Shown: piece by piece, positions 11,537 to 22,590 of the stretch | How the letters are laid out: each line of letters starts with the position of its first letter | Numbering within the stretch: position 1 is the stretch's first letter | From: Hypholoma sublateritium FD-334 SS-4 | Lineage: Eukaryota; Basidiomycota; Agaricomycetes; Agaricales; Strophariaceae | Length of the DNA: 64,000 bases | Direction: 5' to 3' | Assembly (NCBI GenBank): GCA_000827495.1 | Contig: KN817538.1 | Location: 248,001 to 312,000, forward strand | The notes under the pieces: model-generated | The model's input: the letters and a program-made list of their open reading frames with translations, nothing else | What the model was told of the DNA's origin: nothing | Databases searched by the model: none | Made by a program: the position numbers and the translations under genes

Positions 11537-12690
11537 GACTTACATAGGTCGTCGATGTGAACTGTGAGACGAATAAATATTCTCATATTTGACGACAGCT
11601 ATCTGAAAGAATGTTTTCAGAATAACCCGTATCAGTCATTGATTGATCATATAAATACCGCACGACGTAGCTGTGATATCAAAGCGGGTCCCAGTGAGTG
11701 GCACTTCTATGGACATACATCCCAGGTAAACTGGAGAGACGAAATAGCTGCAGCCCACTTATGTGTGGCGATGCTATATCAAACGGTCTGCAAGTTCCAT
11801 CAGAGCGCAATCGATCGCTTCATGGGAACGCCTTTGAAACAACTTTGGAACGTCTTTTGAGGGTTCTGGGGTATCACTATACGCAATTGCACCCGCTGCA
11901 CGTAGTACTAGTAGGGGCGTCGGGGCCTTGCTTACTTCCATCCCCGTCGGAGCCACGTCGGTGGGCGCGTGTCCCGGCAGCGGCGGTGCGTTTGCCGCCG
12001 GCAGCGATGTCCTCTGTGGCGCAGCGCTGAACACGCACTGCGCAGCCGTGGCACCTTCACAAAATGACTAGGTGCGTGCCTGTGCGCGCTTGGCGCTCTA
12101 TCGCAGCGAATGAATTTCCAAAAATCAGAGCAAAGATTAGAGCTTCTTTTGCTCAGCATTTGCTGGTTATTTGGCTAATGCCGGGTCATGTATTGATGGC
12201 CGAGATTAGCTATGTGCTCCCCATACTCCCATTATGTAGATAAACCGCACGCAGAGTCGATGGTCGTGGTCAATTCGTGGTCGCGCCTCACTTTAACAGA
12301 TAAAAGTACCTCCCACAATGATTCCAAAGTACAAGTTGATCACAAACATATATTAAGGCCATCATCCGGCGTCGACCGAAAAATGAGCAAATCAATTATG
12401 TATGTAAATTGTTGTTCTTATCTTTGAAGATTTCTCTCACAACAAACCCTCCCAAGTCCACCTTCGCTGCGCGCTATGTTATGCTAAGTATATCCGCAGC
12501 GTTGGCTGGCACCGGTCACACCGCAAACGTATCGTATTCAAAGGCAGTGCAGGGTCCACGCCTGAGATCATTACCAGCATCGCAGTAGCATCGCAGCGAT
12601 TAGTACATGACAAATTGCGATCAAGTAAGTGAGTTCAGAAATATCCGATGGAGTCCACTCCTACATTTATTGCATTTATCTTGCATCGCC

Positions 12691-12700
12691 GTATAAATAC
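12691..12700 (+). promoter_or_regulatory. TATA box of the 12796 reductase gene
   Basis: GTATAAATAC stands 96 bp before the start codon at 12796, a plausible core promoter distance. Confidence 0.55.
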
Positions 12701-12795
12701 GCCGCAGACGATGTCTTGTATGTACCAAACCCAAGCATCTCTCCCCAGTCCAAGTTCGACCTCACACCCACCATCACATTCACGTCGTCTATAGC

Positions 12796-13744
12796 ATGGC
12801 ATCAAACATCCTGGCAATTGGCGCGTCCCGCAACATTGGCTACTTCGCGTCCCTGCGATTCCTAGGTGCGCTGCTTTACCAGTCTCGTCTTCTTCGTTCA
12901 CGTACTGATATTATGAACACTGTTTCAGACGCCGGATCCCGAGTCACCTTTCTCCTTCGTTCCCCAGCATCCTTCGACGATGATGCAGAAATCCAGAAAT
13001 ACGTCAAGACGGGCAAGGCTCAGCTCGTCAAAGGCGACGCGCTTGTCGCCGAGGACGTGAGCAAAGCCTGGGCGAAAGCCACGGAAGAAGCACCTGTAGA
13101 CTTTATCCTCTACACCGTCGGATTCAGTGAGTCACTCTGTCTTCCCTACCCAATCAGATAATTGACATACACCCGCCTCAGCCGGAACCAAAAAATTCAG
13201 TTTGACAAAGGGCTTCACCATGAACATTATCGACATCTCCACACGCTGCCTGCAGAACGTGCTCTGCACGATGCCGCAGCACGCCGGCGTCCCGCTCCCA
13301 AAGATCATCGTGCTTTCGACGACGGGTGCATCGCGCAAGGCGCGTCAGAAGACCCCGCTCATGCATCGTCCATTGTACGGATACCTCATCCAGCAGCAGA
13401 TGGCCGACAAGCTCGGCATGGAGCGCGTAATTGCGCATTGCGCGGGCTGGACGTGGACAGACGAGGAGCCTTTGGCCGAAATTATGGGCGAGGGGTGGAA
13501 GCAGCGCAAGGGACTCCCCGCTCCGGGGACGCTGACAGAGGCGGTCGTTCTGCGGGCGAGCCTCCTGACCGACGGCGAGTGCACGGCGGAGGGAAAGAGC
13601 GGCAGTGCGCTTCCGTATCACGCTGTCGAGGGGCTCGATGGCGGGGCGACCATCTCGCGCAAGGATGTCGGCCACTTCATATTTGAAGCTGTTACGAAGC
13701 AATGGAAAAAGTACGCGAACAAGCAGATCAGCGTGTCTTACTAG
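12796..13744 (+). CDS. NAD(P)-binding Rossmann-fold protein (SDR/NmrA-like)
   Basis: Three exons, 12796-12865, 12929-13126 and 13182-13744, giving 276 residues; both introns (63 and 55 nt) close in frame. The 63-nt intron is a multiple of three without a stop, so an unspliced frame also reads through, but splicing restores a normal second strand of the fold. The N-terminus has a dinucleotide-binding turn GASRNIG (residues 9-15) after a hydrophobic strand, then a TFLLRSP strand, as in atypical short-chain dehydrogenases and NmrA-like proteins that bind NAD(P)H. No complete YxxxK catalytic pair could be assigned, so it may be a reductase or a redox-sensing protein. Substrate unknown; no signal peptide, so cytosolic. 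It converges on ADE12 with 129 bp between stop codons. Confidence 0.88.
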
Positions 13745-13873
13745 AATGCTCTTTCTCTTGCAGCTACACGTTTCTTTTTGTTATCTGAACATTTGCGGTA
13801 TTTATTTGGGCATCTAAGCTGTATTCATCGCGATCCACACCTAGATTTAAGATAGTGATATGATTTATGTTAC

Positions 13874-15421
<1,548 letters not shown>

Positions 15422-15719
15422 GCTTCTGCAGGGTAAGTTGTTAATTTATATCACACCTCGGGTGACGAGATGTAGTGAGTCGTATTTTTATGAGATTTGA
15501 GCGCAAACTACGAGAATTGAACGAGAAAGATTGCTCTCCTGGAGAGCGGCGGAAGCAACCATTTTATAATACGTCCCGCCCGAATGGAAACTATAATGAT
15601 CGACCGCATCTTGCCGAACTCTCCCGGATACAGCCGCTACATCGCGTCAACGGGGTGTCGGTCCCTTTCTTGTTTGTATACCACTTCGCCCTTTGGAACT
15701 GTGGCACTACTCATTCAAA
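15422..15719. promoter_or_regulatory. Shared ADE12/COX16 divergent promoter
   Basis: 298 bp separate the two start codons. It contains both 5' UTRs and must hold both promoters. No TATA box is obvious on either side. Confidence 0.6.
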
Positions 15720-16191
15720 ATGGCTGTCTTCGAGTCGCAACCTTTTCAACAGAAAACCAAGTCGAGCATGAACCGCCTTGTCCGAAGACACCCCGGTCTT
15801 TTTGGTGTTCCTTTTGTCTTGATGATGGTTGGGGCGTCGTTTGGGATGACGGCGTTCACGCAAACGCGCTACGACGTGCATGACCAGAAGGTCAAGCACG
15901 TAAGTTCACAATCAAGCGTAATCGATAGATGTCTGACCCTTTGTAGGTGACGAAGGAGCAGGAATTAAGATTGGACAAAAACAGGAAGAAATTCGATATT
16001 CGGGAGGAATACTTCGTGCGTCATTTCAGCTATGGTTGCATTTGTTATCTCGTCTCAGATTACTTCTCCCTTGAATATAGCGATTGAGCGCTGCTCCCGA
16101 TGAAGACTGGGAATCTAAACGAATTGAACGTCCAAAAGGACTCCCCGAATGGGGTGTACCTCCCACAGAACCTCCGGCCAAAACCTCATAA
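15720..16191 (+). CDS. COX16: Cytochrome c oxidase assembly protein COX16
   Basis: Small mitochondrial inner-membrane protein needed for cytochrome oxidase assembly (Cox1/Cox2 maturation). Three exons, 15720-15899, 15947-16015 and 16081-16191, giving 119 residues with in-frame junctions. The family core is clear: RRHPGLFGVPFVLMMVGASF (about 23-42) with one membrane segment, then the conserved FTQTRYDVHDQKV, a charged linker ending REEYF, and the C-terminal PEWGVPPTEPP box. The start at 15720 is preferred to the in-frame 15693 ATG because family members begin just before the FESQPF segment. Length is normal for fungi. Divergently transcribed from ADE12. Confidence 0.95.
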
Positions 16192-16909
16192 ATCGTCAGT
16201 AAGTACTCTGGGTATAGTTATCCTGTCCAAACTCATATCCCCTATCTAGTCATGTACTCTGGCTCTTACGGAACGCAGTCCCATCTCAAACAGCATTGCC
16301 CATTGCATAAGAACGAGTCAGATATCGCGACATCTTAGCATTTGTCTGGTCCATTCAGGCGATTGCCCCGTTCGCCTTACATTTACTCCCGCCGCCTCAA
16401 AGAGTTTATTTGGCGTCGAGTGGAGCACTCCCTATCTCTTCGAAAATCAGACTGCAACCGCTCTTTGGCCACCGCCCATCGCAGAAGGCTACGTCGCGTC
16501 ATATTCTGCACACCGGCCTGAGTGTCAACCTCACCCAGTCGGGCAAGCACCATGGCGTGATATATTGGTACAAAGTTCGCACTTGGGTAATTGTGAATAG
16601 AGCGCTTAAAATGTTGTATCTAAAGGACGGTCTCAAATCAGTAATCAAATTAATCAAAGTCAGCTGAGGTCACCGAGGAATGAAACATCAACCTTAAATC
16701 CAAGTCCAAGTCCACAGCTGGAACGCATTCTGGACCAAACATTTATTGGGATTTGGCGCCAACGACATGCAGAGGATACTTTCGTGAGAATATACTAATC
16801 TCATTCGATCATCACATAAAGCACCGCATCTGAATTCACACGAGGAACTGGGTATGTCTAGAGCACATACCACAGAATACCAGCCTGCTCGTGTCCTTCA
16901 TTAACGCTC
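16192..16909. other. Intergenic, no gene seen
   Basis: Contains the COX16 3' flank and promoter of the first coiled-coil gene. The open frame at 16410-16667 has no support. Confidence 0.55.
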
Positions 16910-19126
16910 ATGCCCAACGCCTTGCGTCGCGTTCTCAGTGGGTTCGGATCCTCAAGAAAGGGACCTGACCCAAACTCTGCAAGCCAAGACAATGTCCGTG
17001 ACAGCGACCTTTCCCAGCCAGAACTGATTCCTCGGCTTCTTCTATCCGAAGACGCTGCCAGGAATATTCTTCTGGATTCAGAGAATGGCGCAGACGAAGA
17101 TGGATGCTCCTCCACGATTGATATGGAGTCACTGCTTCACAGTTCACTGCAATCAGATCTAATCCGTGCGTCAATGGATTCGTTTGAGCCTGTGTTAGTC
17201 CATGCTAACCACTTTTCATTACTGCCGTCACACCTCAGGCCCTCTCATAACCGATTTGAACCAGCCTGCAGGCACAGAACACATCCAAAAACTTGCCGAA
17301 ATGCCCGCCGGGTCATCGCACACTCGAGTTCAACTTCTTCGTCTCATGGTCCTAGAAAATCGACGGCTGAATGGCGTGGTGAATATGGCAAACCGCGAAG
17401 TAAAGAGAGTACATTCAACTCTGGAAGAAACGAAGTTGCAGTTCGCCAATTTTATGAAGGAGCGTTTCAGTCTGTCGCAGCGCGTCCATCGCTTGGACGA
17501 GGAAAATAAACGCCTACAGGATCAATTGGCAATTGTACATCAAGATCACAAGATATTCCACGAGAATGCTATCAGCAAACTTCAAGAAGAATTGAAGAAC
17601 GTCTGTTTGACATTGGAAAACAAAGTTTCCGAGCATAATTCGACACTTTCGGAGCTTCACGAGTCACAAATTGAAACAGCGATCTTCAAGGAAAAGCTGG
17701 AGGATAATTATCGCCGTGTCAAGGGCCTTGAAACCAACCTCGCAGCGGTCAAATCAAAGACTGAATACTTGTCCGGAGAGAAGGCTAAATTCGACAAGCT
17801 GACGGAAAAGCATGTCGCATTGGAAACGGAGCGGAGACTATGCCAGAATAAAGTGGATGAATTAGAAGCAACTCTCGCGTCTCAGCGTCCCACTCTCGAG
17901 AAACTCAAGAATGATTTCGATTTGTTGAGCAAGCAGAAGGATATCTGGCAAGGCCGTATAGATACGCTGAGCCAGACCGTACTCGCAGCTGATCGACGCA
18001 CTCGCATGCTAAACCATCTCGCAGGGCGAAATCTTGACGTTCGGCCGGATGGTCTTCACCGTCCCAATATACGACGAGGTCGAAAGAAAACGTCCCGGTC
18101 GCCAAGCCAAGAGGTCGTGCAAACAGTCGACCAGCTCAATGTGACAATCGCCGATGTTGCATCTGCACTTATGCCGCACTTCTTGACAGCTATCCCTCTC
18201 GAAGCAAATATCAAACGATGCAAGATGATATTGGGCGATTGGGCCACCTCGGTCCTGTTGCGTGGAGGATGCGATCAGCCTTGGTTTCTTCGTTCTGTTA
18301 TCCAGGTGTTCTTGGTCGATTGGTGTCGAGCAATTATTGAGGCCTGGTACCCCCAACAAAGGTCTTTCTCAGAGCTATTGATGTCGGAATTAATCTCATA
18401 CAGAAGAGGTATGTCAAAATTTCAATGCTATGTGGATGAATTCCTGATCACCATTCAACTGGCTCGATTTTTTCCTCAGGTAGTGCGCCTGGAGCAGTGT
18501 CGTTTCAACTTCTTCAAAGGACGTCTAACGGGGCAGTATCTCCCGATCTACATACCTGGGCGGAGGAAGTCTTGCGTGATCTTCTATACATTCTACCTTC
18601 CCCGGCTCCAGGACTTACCTCTTACTCTCGTGGCCAAATTATCCTACCCAAGCTGATGCAGGTATGCCAGATATCTTACAACATCCGACTTGCCCTCGCT
18701 GAGGAAGACGTATGCGGAAATCTACAACTATTAATCTATCCGCCAGACACACCGTTTGGGCGAGATGAAATGAATTTGCCACAAGTTGTCGGCGGCCCGC
18801 CAGAGGTTCTGAACAGAAATGCTGTGGACCAAGTAGGGGATATCTCCGGGACGATTGGTATAGGCCTGCGCGAAGTTAAGGTTGAAAAGTCGAAAGAGGG
18901 TATTTCGTTGCTCAAATATAGGACCTTGCTAGCTCCTAGTGTCATTCTGGCTCGCGATATCCAAGCCTCGGTGAGTCTAGGTGATAGCTCTTCTGCCTCG
19001 AACCTGCCAACCCCACCAGTCCCTGCTGATTCTCAGCTCATTCGTTCTCCTCAATCGATATGTCATATTACTTGTCTCGTTTTGACCTGCCTGTTTATAT
19101 ACTTCCACCACCTATTCGTAGAATAG
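16910..19126 (+). CDS. Coiled-coil protein A (tandem paralogue)
   Basis: Three exons, 16910-17165, 17239-18408 and 18480-19126, giving 690 residues. The first intron starts GTGCGT and has a CTAAC branch site, matching the exon layout of the paralogue downstream. The N-terminus is short and polar; residues about 110-310 are heptad-rich coiled coil (LEETKLQF, HRLDEENK); the C-terminal half is globular and conserved with the paralogue, including FLVDWCRAIIEAWYP and LALAEEDVCGN. No family recognised and no catalytic motif or membrane segment in the core; the last 25 residues are hydrophobic in the unspliced model, and a GTGAGT at 18970 could instead splice this end. It lacks about 70 residues present near the N-terminus of the paralogue. 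Likely a structural or scaffold protein; function unknown. Confidence 0.85.
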
Positions 19127-19442
19127 TTTAAAGGGCAAAATTTAATCATCTGGGCAAACCTGAGATCCAAAGAACAAAGCAGATTTTTTTGGTAATGGCC
19201 CTTAACGAGAGTTGCTCTGACACACCTAATAAAGTGTGTTCTCCCCGAAGAGTCGATGAACGTTGCTTTCAACTTGCTTTCAACGGTCAGCATCAACATC
19301 AAATTTGATTTGGTGTTGATGCGGGCACGAAAACAAATGATGTACGGTTGACGTGCAGTGCAGTGCAGTTCGCACACTGCGCCATCTTGTACGATAATAA
19401 CGACCATTACGACATGACCCATTCTATTGGCCTTACTCTCAT
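19127..19442. other. Spacer between the two coiled-coil paralogues
   Basis: 316 bp holding the end of gene A and the promoter of gene B. A short imperfect palindrome-like AACATCAAATTTGATTTGGTGTTG lies at about 19293-19319; no gene. Confidence 0.5.
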
Positions 19443-21782
19443 ATGCCCCGCCATACATTCCATCGTGCTCTCAGCGGCTTCAGATCTTCAAAAAAAGCGG
19501 CGAGCTCTGCAGGCGACGATGCCGGGGACCCAGAGAAAGCGCCTCAAGTCCAGTCTATTGATCAACTTCTAGCATTGGACGAACTACCCAGGACCAATCA
19601 TGAAAGCGTGGGCCCAGGGAAAGGAGCGGGCTTGAATTCTCCCATTCTTGGGCGCCAACCGTCACTTCAAGCTCCCTTGAGTCCAGATACACTGAGTGCG
19701 TTCTGATGTATACTGCTATGAGGAACCAGGCTCACCAGAAATCTAATTCAGACTCAAGCAAGGTCGGTATAGAGAAATTGCGATACCTTATATCTCGTAG
19801 CCCTTCGCTTTCAAACGCTGTCCAGATACTCGTTGTATCGCAGCCGGATGCCGAGTTGATAGCTAGTGGGTGGATATCGGACGACTCTACCTTCACCATA
19901 AGCCTATCCCAATTCGAGACTCTCCTCGCCGATGCGGAATCTAGTCACAAACACCACGAAACCACCGATAAGTTGGTTAAAACACGAGCAAAACTTGATC
20001 TGCTGGTTGCAGAGAACAAACGGCTTCATGACATTGCTGACCTGGCTAATAGCGAAGCTGCGAGGGTGCGTTCTGTGCTAGAAGAAACGAAGTTACAGTT
20101 CTCCAGCTTCATGAGGAAACGTTTTGGACTGTCGCAGCATGCCCACCGCTTAGACGAAGAAAACAAAACGTTCCGCGATAAGCTGGCCAATGTAAATCAA
20201 AAACACAAGATATTCCATGAGAGTGCGACCAAGAAGCTTCAAGAGAATCTCGATGCAGTACGTCTGGAATTGGAGGGATATGTCTCCAAACATGAGAAAA
20301 CGCTCTCACAACTTCGGGACTCAGAAACCCTGACGGCAACGCTCACAAAGAAGCTAGATGATAGCGATCGTCACTGTGGACGACTCAGATTGAACCTGAC
20401 GAAGGCCGAATCAAAAATCACACATTTGACAACAGAGAAGGCTAAATCCGACGAACTTACGGAGAAACATCGCAAATTTTCGGTAGCCCTGCATCAGGAA
20501 GTTCGACCGTTGCGAGAGGAACAAAAAAAGCTGCAGGAAAGAGTCAGTGAATTGGATACAGCTCTTTCGTCTCGATTATCCGCCCTTGGCAAGCTTCGGG
20601 CCGACTTCAATTCCTTGAAGGAGGAAAAGAGAGTCTGGCAAGGCCGCATGGACACGCTACGATATACCACCATCTCAGCTGAGCGACGCGTTCGGATGCT
20701 AAATCATATCGCAGCGTCAAAGCTTGACCCCAAAACTGGGGCGGACAGCCAATCTAGAATACGAAGAGGCAACAACACTAAACCCCAGACCCCCAGTCAG
20801 GAAGCTTTGCAAGCGATCGAACGACTCAACAAGATGATATCCGACGTCGCTTCGCTGATAGTACCGTTTTTCCTGGGATCTCCACCTACACAAGGCTGGT
20901 CCCCGAACATAAAGCGATGCAAAATGGTATTCGGGCACTGGGTAACTTCCACCCTGCTGAGGAGGTGCGCCATGCTGAAGAGTGGATACGACCATCCTTG
21001 GTTCCTCCATTCCGTTATCCAGATGTTCTTAGTCGACTGGTGTCGTGCGATCATCGAGGCTTGGTATCCAAAACAGCAATCGTTTTCAGAATTGTTGATG
21101 TCGCAATTGGTAGGTTCATACCATGGTTAGTTCAGTATCGATTCTTGCTCGCTGTTATTTGACACTTTCTCACTCAGGAAAAAGATCAGAAGGTAGTAAG
21201 ATGCCATTTCAACTCGTCCAGATGGTGTCTAATGGGACGGTACCCCCCGATCTGCGGACATGGTCCCAAGAAATCCTGGACGACCTTCTCCAAATTTTAC
21301 CGACTCCAGAATGGGGACTGAATTCTGATTATGGCCTCAAAACTATCCTCCCGAAAATAGCAAATTTGTGTCAAATCTCCTATGACATCCGACTTGCTCT
21401 TGCGGAGGAAGATATTTGTGGAAATATACAACTTCTCGTCTATCCGTCAGACACTCAATTCCAACAAGAAACGATGAACAGTGCGGAAGCTCCACCGGAG
21501 GCGTCGGGTCTAGAAATCGACGAAGGGGGTGATATTGCAGGGACAGTCGGCATTGGCTTGCGGGAATCAGTGGTCAAAAAATCGAGTCAAGGTATTTCTG
21601 AGCTCGCATTCAACACCCTATTGGCCCCAGATGTTATTCTTGCACGACATCTCCAGGCGGCTCTAAAACTCGATGGTATCAATTTGACATCCAACAACCC
21701 TGTCTTCTTAAGCTCGGCGGAATCCATGCAAGGGGTATGGGACCATGATAATTTCTGGGGGCAGGATGCACCATCATCGTAA
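19443..21782 (+). CDS. Coiled-coil protein B (tandem paralogue)
   Basis: Three exons, 19443-19695, 19773-21125 and 21178-21782, giving 736 residues. Donor GTGCGT, a CTAAT branch site and the junction phase of the first intron match gene A, as does the second intron position. The start MPRHTFHRALSGFRSSKK is colinear with the start of A (MPNALRRVLSGFGSSRK). The coiled coil spans about 160-400 (SVLEETKLQF, HRLDEENK), followed by the conserved globular region with FLVDWCRAIIEAWYP. Compared with A it has an extra N-terminal segment (about residues 85-150) and a different C-terminal tail without the hydrophobic end. Function unknown. Same strand, 316 bp after A: a classical tandem duplication with divergence. 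Confidence 0.87.
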
Positions 21783-22395
21783 CATCTCAAGTCTCCTCCG
21801 AAAATTGTCCAAATACAACTTTCCGGATACCACTGCCTCTACTTTGGCGCTCCGATTATTGTCTATGAGTTAATTTTCACTTATCCGTCCTGAGGTCTGA
21901 AATGACAAGTGAATCATACATTTACAAGTTGTCAGTGTAACAGATAGTTGTACATGTACAGTAGTACCAAAATAAAATCATCTTCAAGCTGCAAATCTGC
22001 TTCGAGTCTACTACTTGCAGCTAATTTTTGCTTGCACACATACACTTCTTTCCTGGTCAAGCAATGCTTGTGCCACCAAAGGCATTTCATTCTTTGCTAT
22101 ACTATTTTAAATAACGTGTTCTTACTGCGTCAACTTCGGATTGTACTGTTGTCAATCAACGAGGACTCAAGTGCTCAGGCCTCAGGAGGAAAGATGTGAA
22201 TAATTGACGAAGCGCTGGTTGACGACGCGCAAATCTATCATTAACCACCAAGGGAGTAAGAGCTCAAACAGGCGCCCAAGTTCCAACAAGAACTTGAAAA
22301 AAAGGTTATCTCGATTCTCGATCGACGATTCATAAATCATCAAAGTTCAACTTCACTGTTCAGCCTCGGCCCTCTTTAGACTTTTCAATCTGAGC
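21783..22395. other. Intergenic, no gene seen
   Basis: AT-rich DNA between gene B and the tRNA. Frames are short and unsupported. Confidence 0.55.
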
Positions 22396-22406
22396 AAAAA
22401 GCAAAA
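22396..22406 (-). terminator. RNA polymerase III terminator of tRNA-Leu
   Basis: On the reverse strand TTTT followed by TTTTT starts five bases after the discriminator base, the usual Pol III stop signal. Confidence 0.75.
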
Positions 22407-22410
22407 GATT

Positions 22411-22538
22411 TGATTAGAGTGGGATTCGAACCCACGCCCCGGAGGACCAGATAACTCAACGAATGAACGTTGGTCAATGGTGAGCAGTAATTGCTCTGAT
22501 CCTTAGTCTGGCGCCTTAGACCGCTCGGCCATCTAACC
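22411..22538 (-). tRNA. tRNA-Leu (anticodon AAG) with intron
   Basis: Reads CUU/CUC leucine codons (A34 is expected to be edited to inosine). 5' half at 22538-22501, 3' half at 22452-22411, intron 22500-22453 (48 nt) after position 37, the canonical place. The acceptor arm GGTTAGA pairs with TCTAATC and the discriminator is A, as required for Leu. The anticodon stem CCAGA/TCTGG encloses CTAAGGA; the variable arm is long (class II) and the T arm GTGGG TTCGAAT CCCAC is perfect. The gene lies 52 bp beyond the stop codon of the FAD oxidoreductase on the same strand, so that gene's 3' UTR probably overlaps it. Confidence 0.97.
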
Positions 22539-22590
22539 CATATAAAGTGACATCGTGTAGCGCCCATCGCGCGCCGTCGATCATTCGGTA

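Larger units (their letters stand above)
7397..12690. other. Long intergenic region, no confirmed gene
   Basis: Apart from the 19-bp tandem repeat at 8260 and a doubtful reverse-strand frame at 11042-11536, nothing supportable is seen. Up to about 10.3 kb it is GC-rich; from about 10.7 to 12.5 kb the DNA is clearly more AT-rich and carries several short frames on both strands that do not join through sensible introns. Confidence 0.5.
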
